A stretch of DNA of 64,000 nt from Tropicimonas sediminicola. Lineage in GTDB: Bacteria > Pseudomonadota > Alphaproteobacteria > Rhodobacterales > Rhodobacteraceae. Of the stretch, positions 55,908 through 63,229 are shown piece after piece. Within the stretch, counting starts at the first letter, position 1. Each line of letters begins with the position of its first letter. The notes beneath the pieces were generated by a model. That model saw nothing but the letters and a program-made list of their open reading frames with translations. It made no database searches and was not told the DNA's origin. The stretch is taken from assembly GCF_900188335.1 (NCBI RefSeq), contig NZ_FZOY01000003.1, positions 248,001 through 312,000 of the forward strand, in the 5' to 3' direction. The translations under genes and the position numbers were made by a program.

Positions 55908-56444
55908 GTGACCGCGAAAGACGAGACTGGAAACGCGTGGCCGGTAAACGGCCGTGTAAAATGGTTTGACCCCAGCAAGGGGTTTGGCTTCGTGGTCGCC
56001 GAAGAGGGCGGTCCGGACATTCTGCTTCATGCGAATGTGCTCAGAAATTTCGGGCAATCTTCCGTTGCCGACGGGGCTCTTATCGAGATCCTCGTACAGC
56101 AGACCGCGCGCGGCATGCAGGCGGTCGAGGTGCGCACGATCACCCCGCCCGACGAGGACGACGGCCCGCCGCTGGAAGATGCGGCCGCCATCACGGCCGA
56201 GGAAATCGCCGCCCTGCCGCTGGAGCCCGCGAGGGTGAAGTGGTTCGACAAGGGCAAGGGCTTCGGCTTTGCCAACGTGTTCGGCCGCAACGAGGATATC
56301 TTCGTGCATGTCGAGGTGCTGCGCCGTTCCGGGTTGGCCGACCTGCAGCCGGGTGAGGCGGTTGGCCTGCGCGTGGTCGAGGGCCGTCGAGGCCGAATGG
56401 CCATAGAGGTTGCGGCCTGGGAACGCGCGATCAGGGATAGCTGA
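55908..56444 (+). CDS. cold-shock protein with two CSD domains
   Basis: A 178-residue protein with two nucleic-acid-binding cold-shock domains: the first around GRVKWFDPSKGFGFV (about 15-75) and the second around ARVKWFDKGKGFGFA (about 108-172), joined by an acidic linker (EDDGPPLEDAAA). Both keep the RNP1-type KGFGF element and the second has IFVHVEVL (RNP2). Double-CSD proteins are common in alphaproteobacteria (CspD-like). The GTG at 55908 follows an AAAGG ribosome site; a GTG at 55887 in the same frame is possible. A DUF192 gene follows 2 bp later. Confidence 0.93.
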   Translation: MTAKDETGNAWPVNGRVKWFDPSKGFGFVVAEEGGPDILLHANVLRNFGQSSVADGALIEILVQQTARGMQAVEVRTITPPDEDDGPPLEDAAAITAEEIAALPLEPARVKWFDKGKGFGFANVFGRNEDIFVHVEVLRRSGLADLQPGEAVGLRVVEGRRGRMAIEVAAWERAIRDS

Positions 56445-56446
56445 AG

Positions 56447-56926
56447 ATGTCTGCAGGGTGGGGCAGGAAGGCGATCCTGGCGCTCGTCGCGGCGGCTCTG
56501 CCCGCCGTTGCGAGCGCGGAATGCGCCGAGGACCAGATCGACCTGCGCGGCGACTGGGGCAGTGCGCGCTTCTCCGTCGAGGTCGCCGATGACAACGAGG
56601 AACGTGCCCGCGGCCTGATGTTCCGCGAGTCGCTGCCCCGGTCCGCCGGCATGCTGTTTATCTATCCGCAGCCGCAGCACGCGAGCTTCTGGATGAAGAA
56701 CACGCTGATCCCGCTCGACATGATCTTCGCCGATGCCCACGGCGTCGTGACCCGCGTGCATTCGGAGGCGATTCCGGGCGACCTCACGCCGATCGACGGC
56801 GGCCCCGGCGTGGTGGCGGTGCTGGAGATCAACGGCGGGCTGGCCGAGGCGTTGAACATCGCGCCCGGCACCCAGATGCGCCACCCCGCCCTTGGAGAGG
56901 ACGCCGCCTGGTCCTGCGCGGACTGA
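56447..56926 (+). CDS. DUF192 family exported protein
   Basis: A 159-residue protein: signal peptide (about 1-24, cut after ASA), then the DUF192 domain with RARGLMFRESLP, MLFIYPQPQHASFWMKNTLIPLDMIF and VLEINGGLAEALNI. Function of the family is not established. It follows the cold-shock gene by 2 bp, so they are co-transcribed. The same csp-DUF192 order is, as I recall, widespread in Rhodobacteraceae. Confidence 0.92.
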   Translation: MSAGWGRKAILALVAAALPAVASAECAEDQIDLRGDWGSARFSVEVADDNEERARGLMFRESLPRSAGMLFIYPQPQHASFWMKNTLIPLDMIFADAHGVVTRVHSEAIPGDLTPIDGGPGVVAVLEINGGLAEALNIAPGTQMRHPALGEDAAWSCAD

Positions 56927-56984
56927 GACGCGCTGGCGGCGTTTCGCAAACGCGCGGCTCGGCCTATCAGGACCGAAATGGATC

Positions 56985-58238
56985 TTATTGGCGGGCTGGC
57001 CCGGCCATGTCTCCCCGAAACAACCCGGCCAGCCGTTCCGCTTCGCGTTCGGTGGAGAATTCATCGATCACCTGCGCGCGTCCGGCCTCTCCCATGGAGC
57101 GCATCCGGTCCGGATCGTCCAAAAGGCGCAGAAGCGCGTCGGCGAAGGCGTCCGCATCCCCTGAAGTCACGGCAAGTCCGCTCACGCCGTCCTCGACCAG
57201 TTCCTGAACCCCGCCAACGCGCGTCGCGACGACCGGCAGGCGCGCCGCCATCGCCTCCATCAACACCACCGGCACCCCCTCGGCGAAGGAGGGCAGAACG
57301 AACAGGTCCGCATCCGCCAGCGCGGCAGCCACCTCCTCCTGGCTGCGATACCCGGCAAAGGCCACCTGCCGCGAAACGCCGAGATGTTCCGCCTCGGTTT
57401 CCAACCGGGCCCGCTCAGGGCCATCGCCAATCAGGGTCAGGTGGGCTTCCGGGTGCTGCGCGGCCACCGCCTTGAACGCCTCCAGAAGCACCGGCACCCC
57501 CTTGACCGCCGCCAGTCGCCCGACAAACAGCAGCCGCTTGCCGGTTCGTTCCCGCGCTCCGGTATCGTAGAGTGCCGGATCGACGCCGCAGTGGATCACC
57601 TTGAGACGGTCCCAATGCTCGGGCGCGGCAAAGATCATGGCCTGGCTTCGGCAGAACCGGCTGATGCAGGCCACGAAGCGCGCCCGGGCGATCTTCTCGT
57701 CGATCCGCCAATGCTTCGGCGCATAGAAGATCGTCGGCCCGTGCAGGGTGAAACTGTAGGGAATGCCGGACAATTCGCTGGCCAGCATGGCGACGCTGCA
57801 GGCGGAGTGCCCGAAATGGCAGTGCAGGTGCGTTATGCCCCGCTGGCGCAGGTGGCGCGCCAGGACCGCGGCCTCGACGAGGTAGAATGCCTGGTAGAGC
57901 ATGGCCCGCAAGCCCGGTGGCCGGCTGCGCCAGGCGAGCGCCGCTGCCCGCAGCCACCGCGCGGGCCGGGCCAATGCAGTCAGTTGCGCGGAGATCAGCG
58001 CCAGGGGAGACCGCGCGGCGCCCAGGACGTAGAAGGTCGACGCCGCCGCCTGCCGCTCCTGCGGCCCAAGGTGATGAAGCGCCGGATCCGTCCGCCGGAT
58101 CGAGCAGGTCTCGACCTCGAAGCCCAGCCGCCGCAGGGCGAGCACCTCCCGCAGGATGAAGGTGTGAGACACCGCCGGGTATTCGCTGGTCAGGTAGGCG
58201 AGGCGCGGCAGGGCCTTCGATTGCGGGCGGTCGTCCAT
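56985..58238 (-). CDS. glycosyltransferase family 4 (GT-B)
   Basis: A 417-residue cytoplasmic GT4 enzyme. The N-terminal acceptor domain begins LAYLTSEYPAVSHTFILREV (about 12-31) and has HLHCHFGHSACSVAML. The C-terminal donor domain contains GRLAAVKGVPVLLEAF, LTLIGDGPERARLE and the nucleotide-sugar motif FAEGVPVVLMEAMAARLPVVAT with the Glu of the EX7E pattern. It probably adds a hexose to a growing surface polysaccharide. The start at 58236-58238 has an AAGGA ribosome site. It is last in the minus-strand run manC-GT2-GT4. Confidence 0.93.
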   Translation of the reverse strand: MDDRPQSKALPRLAYLTSEYPAVSHTFILREVLALRRLGFEVETCSIRRTDPALHHLGPQERQAAASTFYVLGAARSPLALISAQLTALARPARWLRAAALAWRSRPPGLRAMLYQAFYLVEAAVLARHLRQRGITHLHCHFGHSACSVAMLASELSGIPYSFTLHGPTIFYAPKHWRIDEKIARARFVACISRFCRSQAMIFAAPEHWDRLKVIHCGVDPALYDTGARERTGKRLLFVGRLAAVKGVPVLLEAFKAVAAQHPEAHLTLIGDGPERARLETEAEHLGVSRQVAFAGYRSQEEVAAALADADLFVLPSFAEGVPVVLMEAMAARLPVVATRVGGVQELVEDGVSGLAVTSGDADAFADALLRLLDDPDRMRSMGEAGRAQVIDEFSTEREAERLAGLFRGDMAGPARQ

Positions 58239-58316
58239 GAGGGTCCTTCGATGCGGGCGACGGCACCTTGCGACGCGGCAGGGGCGGAGGTCCATCGCAA
58301 AACGGCCCATACCCGT

Positions 58317-58382
58317 CTTCTTGGGGAAAATACCCTCGGGGGGAGCCCCGGAACGGGGCGCGGGGGGCAGACGGCCCCCTAT
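58317..58382 (+). repeat. CTTCTTGGC-type motif plus GC-rich block, copy 6 (RPT-B6)
   Basis: CTTCTTGGGGAAAATACCC (58317-58335) followed by TCGGGGGGAG, an inverted repeat CCCCGGAACGGGG, and GGGGGGCAGACGGCCCCC (hairpin). It is a close relative of the block at 53510-53590. Located between the GT2 stop (58393, minus strand) and the GT4 start, so it lies just after GT2 in its direction of transcription. Confidence 0.65.
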
Positions 58383-58392
58383 CCGCCGCAGA

Positions 58393-59256
58393 TCATCCGC
58401 GCCCGAGCTTGCCGTACAGGTAGCGCCAGAGCCCCTGCGGATGATAGCGCAGCGCCGCACCGATCGCGCGCACGGCCGGCAGGATGTGCCCCTGTTTCAG
58501 ATGTCCGGCCGCTTCGCTGGGCAAGCCCGGCCCATAGGTCGCGATCCAGCGCCGCCGGCCCGCTTCAAGGGCGGCCTTCAGCTCCGGGTCGTCCGCGACA
58601 AGTGCACGGTTGCGCTCCAGCAGGTCGAGGCTGGCCTTGAGCAGCCTGGCACGATTGCGGGTGATGTTGCGGCCGTGGCGGCGATATTCGACGATCAGCG
58701 CCGGGTGGGCATGAACCTCGAAGACCCGCGCCATGCGCAGGTAGATGTCCAGATCCTCGCAGCCCGACCGAAGCGCGGTGTCGAAGGGGCCGGTCGCCTC
58801 GAAGGCCGCGCGGCGGAACATCACGGTGGAGGGCGGCACGAAGGAATGCCCGGCCAGCAGGGTGGCAAAGCTGCAGGTGCCGGGACTGCCGAGGCGCTTA
58901 TCGGGGCTGGTCCGGGTGCCGGCGGCGTCGATCGGCGTGGCGCATCCGGCGACGAAGGCCGCCTGCGGGTATGCGGACAGGAGACGCAGCCCCGTGGCGA
59001 GGTTCTCCGGCAGCATCCGGTCGTCATCGTCGAGAAACACCACCGCGTCCGACTGCACCGCGGCGAGCCCGGTGTTGCGGGCGGCGCTCAGTCCCTGGTT
59101 CTCCTGCCGGATCACCCGCACGCCGGGATGGCTGCGCGCGGTCTGCCCGCTGGAATCAGTCGAGCCGTCATCGACCACGATCACCTCGTCCGGCACCCGG
59201 CTCTGCGCGAAGACGGAGGCGAGCGCCGCGCCAAGGAAGCGTTCGCCGTTGAACAC
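58393..59256 (-). CDS. glycosyltransferase family 2 (GT-A), start uncertain
   Basis: A GT2 enzyme: VIVVDDGSTD (about residues 25-34), ENQGLSAARNTGL, the metal-binding FLDDDDRMLPE (DDD, about 74-84), and a family C-terminal helical part. With the conventional GTG start at 59254-59256 it has 287 residues, but this cuts off the first beta strand of the fold (AVVLAVFNG). The strand is encoded in frame upstream (59257-59313), where no ATG, GTG or TTG exists before the manC stop at 59341. A CTG at 59311-59313 is preceded by GGAGA at 7 bp. The true start is therefore probably upstream of the coordinates given. Confidence 0.85.
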   Translation of the reverse strand: MFNGERFLGAALASVFAQSRVPDEVIVVDDGSTDSSGQTARSHPGVRVIRQENQGLSAARNTGLAAVQSDAVVFLDDDDRMLPENLATGLRLLSAYPQAAFVAGCATPIDAAGTRTSPDKRLGSPGTCSFATLLAGHSFVPPSTVMFRRAAFEATGPFDTALRSGCEDLDIYLRMARVFEVHAHPALIVEYRRHGRNITRNRARLLKASLDLLERNRALVADDPELKAALEAGRRRWIATYGPGLPSEAAGHLKQGHILPAVRAIGAALRYHPQGLWRYLYGKLGRG

Positions 59257-59340
59257 GGCGAGGACGACAGCGACCGTCTCCGGGGCAGGAAAGGTGCGGG
59301 GGCGGTCAGGCAGGGCGAAGTCTCCAGGTGGGGCGGGGCG

Positions 59341-60762
59341 TCAGCCCCTGCCGTAGACATCCTCGTAGCGCTGGATGTCGTCCTCGCCGAGATAGGCCCC
59401 GGTCTGGACCTCGATCAGGTACATCGGCAGCTTTCCCGGGTTGGCCATGCGGTGCACGGTGCCGAGCGGAATGTAGACCGACTGGTTCTCGGTCACCAGT
59501 TTGACCTGGTCGCCGATCGTCACTTCGGCCGTGCCGGACACAACGATCCAGTGCTCCGACCGGTGATGGTGGCTCTGCAGGCTCAGCACCCCGCCGGGGT
59601 GCACCATGATCCGCTTCACCTGGAACCGGGTGTCGATGCAGAGCGTCTCGTACCAGCCCCAGGGACGGTGGAATCGCGGGTAATCGTCGGCCTGGTCGAC
59701 GCCACCGGCGCGCAGGGTCGAGACCAGTCCCTTGACCTCCTGCACCCGGCTCTTGTCGGCCACGAGCACCGCATCGCGCATCGCCACCGCGACGACCCCG
59801 TCGAGCCCCAGCCCCACGAGTTGCAGCCCAGGCTCCTCGGACCGCAGGTAGCTGTCGCGGCAATCGACGGCCGTGACCGGCCCCCGGATGGCCAGCCCGT
59901 CCTCGTCGGGGCTCTCGGCCGCCCAGATCGCATCCCAGGCGCCAAGATCGGACCAGGCGCAGTCGAGCGGCACGGCGGAGACCCGGCCGGCCTTTTCCAT
60001 CACGGCGTAGTCGAAGGAGATCGACGGCGACCCGGCGTAGGAGTCAGGGTCCAGCCGGAACAGGTTCAGATCCTCGCGGCCGCGATCCAGAGCGGCGCGG
60101 GCGGGGGCGACGAGGTCCGGTGCATGGGCCTCGAAGGCCGCGATCACGTCGGCGGCGCGGAACAGGAAGATCCCGGCGTTCCAGAGATAGGTGCCCGCTT
60201 CGAGGAACTTCGCTGCCGTGGCGACATCGGGCTTCTCGCGGAAGCTGGACACCGGCAGGGCGGCGCCGGTCCCGTCGGGCTTGCGGGCGATCTCGAGATA
60301 GCCATAGCCGGTTTCCGGCCGGTCCGGCGTCACCCCAAAGGTGACCAGCGCGCCGCTGCGGGCGGCTTCGGCGCCGCGGTCCACCGCATGCAGGAAACCG
60401 GGCAGGTCGGCGATCACGTGGTCGGACGGGGCAACCAGCATCAGCCCTTCGTCGCCGTCGTCCTGCGCCACGATGAGGGCCGCGACGAGGATGGCCGGAG
60501 CGGTGTCCCGCAAGCAGGGCTCGACCACAACCTGCGCATCCGAGAGCCCGATGCCGGCGGCCTGTTGCGAGGCGAGGAAGCGGAATTCCTCATTGGTCAT
60601 CACGAGCGGGCGGGTGAAGCGCGGGCCGGTGAGGCGGCGCAGCGTCGCCTGGTAGAGACTGCTCTCTCCCAGCAGCGGCGCGAACTGCTTGGGGTAGCCC
60701 TTGCGCGACGAGGGCCACAGACGTGTGCCGGAGCCACCACAGAGAATGACGGGATGGATCAT
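59341..60762 (-). CDS. manC: mannose-1-phosphate guanylyltransferase / mannose-6-phosphate isomerase
   Basis: A 473-residue bifunctional enzyme (CpsB/ManC/AlgA type) producing GDP-mannose for surface polysaccharide. The pyrophosphorylase motif GGSGTRLWPSSRKGYPKQF begins at residue 9, VAPSDHVI is near 112, and FSFREKPD (SSFREKPDVATA) is the mannose-binding region. The C-terminal cupin-type isomerase domain has HRPWGWYE, LQSHHHRSEHWIVVSG (metal-binding histidines) and YIPLGTVHRMANPG. It supplies the neighbouring glycosyltransferases. Confidence 0.96.
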   Translation of the reverse strand: MIHPVILCGGSGTRLWPSSRKGYPKQFAPLLGESSLYQATLRRLTGPRFTRPLVMTNEEFRFLASQQAAGIGLSDAQVVVEPCLRDTAPAILVAALIVAQDDGDEGLMLVAPSDHVIADLPGFLHAVDRGAEAARSGALVTFGVTPDRPETGYGYLEIARKPDGTGAALPVSSFREKPDVATAAKFLEAGTYLWNAGIFLFRAADVIAAFEAHAPDLVAPARAALDRGREDLNLFRLDPDSYAGSPSISFDYAVMEKAGRVSAVPLDCAWSDLGAWDAIWAAESPDEDGLAIRGPVTAVDCRDSYLRSEEPGLQLVGLGLDGVVAVAMRDAVLVADKSRVQEVKGLVSTLRAGGVDQADDYPRFHRPWGWYETLCIDTRFQVKRIMVHPGGVLSLQSHHHRSEHWIVVSGTAEVTIGDQVKLVTENQSVYIPLGTVHRMANPGKLPMYLIEVQTGAYLGEDDIQRYEDVYGRG

Positions 60763-61095
60763 GGCGAAACCCTCTTGCCTGTACTTTCAAATCAATTGCC
60801 TGCGTGGGTGCTTTCCTTGCCCGCGCTGGCACAGGGTTAACCGCAGCTTGCCCGCGTCCGCTACCGGTCCGACCGGATTGCGGGCCACAATTTTCGAGGT
60901 GTGATGGTTCCGCCATCGTGGTAGCGGTCGGGCAGGGGGCGCATCGCCGCGAGGCGGTGACGGGGCTCTGGTCCGGGCGCAATGGCCGGGCCGCGGGACG
61001 CAGGCAGAACACGGCAGGCGATGGACGGCAGCGACGCAATGGTAGCGGCCCGCGGGATCGGGCAGGGCAGTGAGGACGGGCGGCACGAGGCCCGG
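60763..61095. other. 333-bp divergent region between manC and the sulfotransferase gene
   Basis: Shared upstream region of manC (-) and the sulfotransferase gene (+). An AT-richer patch (about 60775-60840) near the manC start probably holds its promoter, but no clear -35/-10 pair was fixed. In-frame ATGs at 60982 and 61021 could extend the sulfotransferase gene into this region. No repeat element or other gene is seen. Confidence 0.4.
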
Positions 61096-61845
61096 ATGAA
61101 CGGCCTGCCGCGCCGCTTGATGGCCGCGCTGCCGCCGGAAGTCCACAAGGCCTATTACCGACTGCGCGACCCGGAGTATTACGGGAAACTCCAGAGCCTG
61201 CGCACGCGGGAGATCTCGCCGGACTACCCTGTGACGCTTGCACCGATGATCGCGCGGCGCGCCGTCTTCGTCCACATCCCGAAATGCGCGGGCCTGTCCG
61301 TGGCCGATGCGCTTTTCGGTTGCCGCGGCGGCGGGCATCTGCCGATCACGGCCTATCGCCTGGCCCTGACGGGGCGGGAATTCCGGGAGTTCTTCAAGTT
61401 CACCTTCGTGCGCAACCCCTGGGACAGGGTGCATTCGGCCTATCGGTTTCTCAAGGCCGGCGGGCTGGTGCCCGAGGATGCCGCGCGGGCGGAGCGTATC
61501 ATCGTGCCCTTTCCGGATTTCGACGCCTTCCTGCGCGGCTTCATCGCCGGGGGGGACATCTGGAGCGCCGTGCATTTCCGGCCGCAACATGCCTTTGTCT
61601 GCCTGACCGGGCGGTCCGCGCCGGCCGTGGATTTCGTGGGGCGCTACGAACGGCTGGAGGACGACTACCGCCATGTCTGTGACCGGATCGGGGTGGAGGC
61701 GCGGCTGGCCCGGCTGAACCCGACCGGCGGCAGCGAGGGCGACTACCGCCGCGCCTACAGCGACGCGACCGCCGAGATCGTCGCCCGCGCCTATGCCCGG
61801 GACGTGGAGCTCTTCGGCTACAGCTTCGACGGCGGTGCCTCGTGA
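61096..61845 (+). CDS. sulfotransferase family 2-like protein
   Basis: A 249-residue sulfotransferase of the carbohydrate/heparan type, using PAPS to sulfate a sugar. The 5'-phosphosulfate loop is FVHIPKCAGLSV (58-69) and the 3'-phosphate motif is FTFVRNPWDRVHSAYRFL (103-120). Its place beside glycosyltransferases and a flippase suggests a sulfated exopolysaccharide or O-chain. The ATG at 61096 (GAGG ribosome site) was chosen; earlier in-frame ATGs are possible. Confidence 0.87.
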   Translation: MNGLPRRLMAALPPEVHKAYYRLRDPEYYGKLQSLRTREISPDYPVTLAPMIARRAVFVHIPKCAGLSVADALFGCRGGGHLPITAYRLALTGREFREFFKFTFVRNPWDRVHSAYRFLKAGGLVPEDAARAERIIVPFPDFDAFLRGFIAGGDIWSAVHFRPQHAFVCLTGRSAPAVDFVGRYERLEDDYRHVCDRIGVEARLARLNPTGGSEGDYRRAYSDATAEIVARAYARDVELFGYSFDGGAS

Positions 61846-61876
61846 TGGTTGCGGTCCCGCGATGCGGAGGGTGGGC

Positions 61877-63223
61877 GTGAGCGACCTGGGGATCGGCGAG
61901 AGCGTCCGGGCGCGGGCCTGGCGCGGCACCCTGCTTGTCTTCGTGCAGTTCGGCGGCGCGCAGGTGCTGCGTCTCGCCTCCAACCTCCTTCTGACGCGGC
62001 TGCTCTTCCCGGAGGCATTCGGCCTTATGGCGCTGGTGCAGGTCTTCCTCAACGGGCTGAACCTGTTTTCCGACACCGGGGTGCGCCCGCTGATCGTGCA
62101 GAGCGGGCGGGGCGACGATCCGGACTTTCTCAACACGATCTGGACGGTGCAGGTGGCGCGCGGACTTCTGCTCTGGCTCTTGACGCTGGCGATCGCGGGG
62201 CCGGCCGCGGCGCTCTACGAGGCGCCGGATATTGCGCTGATCCTGCCGGTCTCCGGGCTGGCGCTGCTGGTGAACGGCTTCGTGCCGACGGCGCTGCACA
62301 CCGCGCATCGGCATCTGCGGCTGGGGCAGGTGACGGCGATCCAGCTTGGCTGCCAGGCCTTGACGCTCGTCATCATGGCGGTTCTCGCCGTCACCCTGCG
62401 GTCGGTCTGGGCGCTGGTGATCGGCACGCTGATCGGCGAGGTGATCCGGACGCTCGCCTGGTGGATCTTTCTGCCCGATGCGAAGAACCGCTTCCGGCTG
62501 GAACGCGCGGCCCTCGGCAATGCCTTCGGGTTCGGGCGCTACATCTTCATCGGCACGGCTGCCGGGTTCGTCATCGCCCAGGGCGACCGGGCGATCCTTG
62601 GCGCGCACCTGAGCCTCGGGGAACTCGGCGTCTACAACGTGGCCTTCTTCCTCGCCAGCGTGCCGCTTCTGCTGACCCGTGCCGTCAGCAGCAAGATCGT
62701 GCTGCCGCTCTACCGGGTGCGGCCGATGTCCGGCGATCCGTCCGGGCGGGCCGCGATCTTTCGGGCGCGGCGGATGCTGACCGCTGCGGCGCTGCTGGCG
62801 GCGGCGGTGATGGCCTTCGGCGGGCCGCTGATCGTCGATCTGCTCTACGATCCCCGCTTCGCCGATGCGGGGCCGACGCTGAGCCTCTATGCCCTGACAC
62901 TGGTGCCGCCGCTGGCGCTGAACTCGGTCGGATCGCTGCTCCTGGCGGAGGGCGATTCGGCCCGGAACGCTGTGTTGCAGATCGTGACTGCGGTGCTGCA
63001 GACGGGGTTGATGTTCGCGGGCATCGACCTTGCGGGCGTGGTCGGCGCGATCGCGGCGATCGGGCTGGCGGTGTTGCTGACGCTGCCGATGCGGGTGGCC
63101 TATGCCCGTCGGTACAATGCCTGGGACCCGGTGCAGGATGTCTGGATGACCCTCGCGGGACTGGCGATCTGCGCCGCCGGCGTGGCGATCAACTGGGACC
63201 GGATCGCGCCGCTCCTCCCCTGA
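61877..63223 (+). CDS. oligosaccharide flippase (Wzx-like, MOP superfamily)
   Basis: A 448-residue protein with about 12-14 membrane segments of the polysaccharide-biosynthesis flippase family, moving lipid-linked repeat units across the inner membrane. Visible elements are QFGGAQVLRLASNLLLTRLLFPEAFGLMAL split across the first two helices (about 20-50), the DTGVRPLIVQS motif, FGFGRYIF and GPLIVDLLYDPRFADAG. The GTG at 61877 has a GGAGG ribosome site; an ATG at 61862 is an alternative. It follows the sulfotransferase gene by 31 bp. Confidence 0.9.
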   Translation: MSDLGIGESVRARAWRGTLLVFVQFGGAQVLRLASNLLLTRLLFPEAFGLMALVQVFLNGLNLFSDTGVRPLIVQSGRGDDPDFLNTIWTVQVARGLLLWLLTLAIAGPAAALYEAPDIALILPVSGLALLVNGFVPTALHTAHRHLRLGQVTAIQLGCQALTLVIMAVLAVTLRSVWALVIGTLIGEVIRTLAWWIFLPDAKNRFRLERAALGNAFGFGRYIFIGTAAGFVIAQGDRAILGAHLSLGELGVYNVAFFLASVPLLLTRAVSSKIVLPLYRVRPMSGDPSGRAAIFRARRMLTAAALLAAAVMAFGGPLIVDLLYDPRFADAGPTLSLYALTLVPPLALNSVGSLLLAEGDSARNAVLQIVTAVLQTGLMFAGIDLAGVVGAIAAIGLAVLLTLPMRVAYARRYNAWDPVQDVWMTLAGLAICAAGVAINWDRIAPLLP

Positions 63224-63229
63224 AGCCGG

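Noticed and set aside
56939-56953. A small hairpin GCGTTT-cgc-AAACGC after the DUF192 gene as a terminator.
   Set aside because: The stem is only 6 bp and has no T-run.
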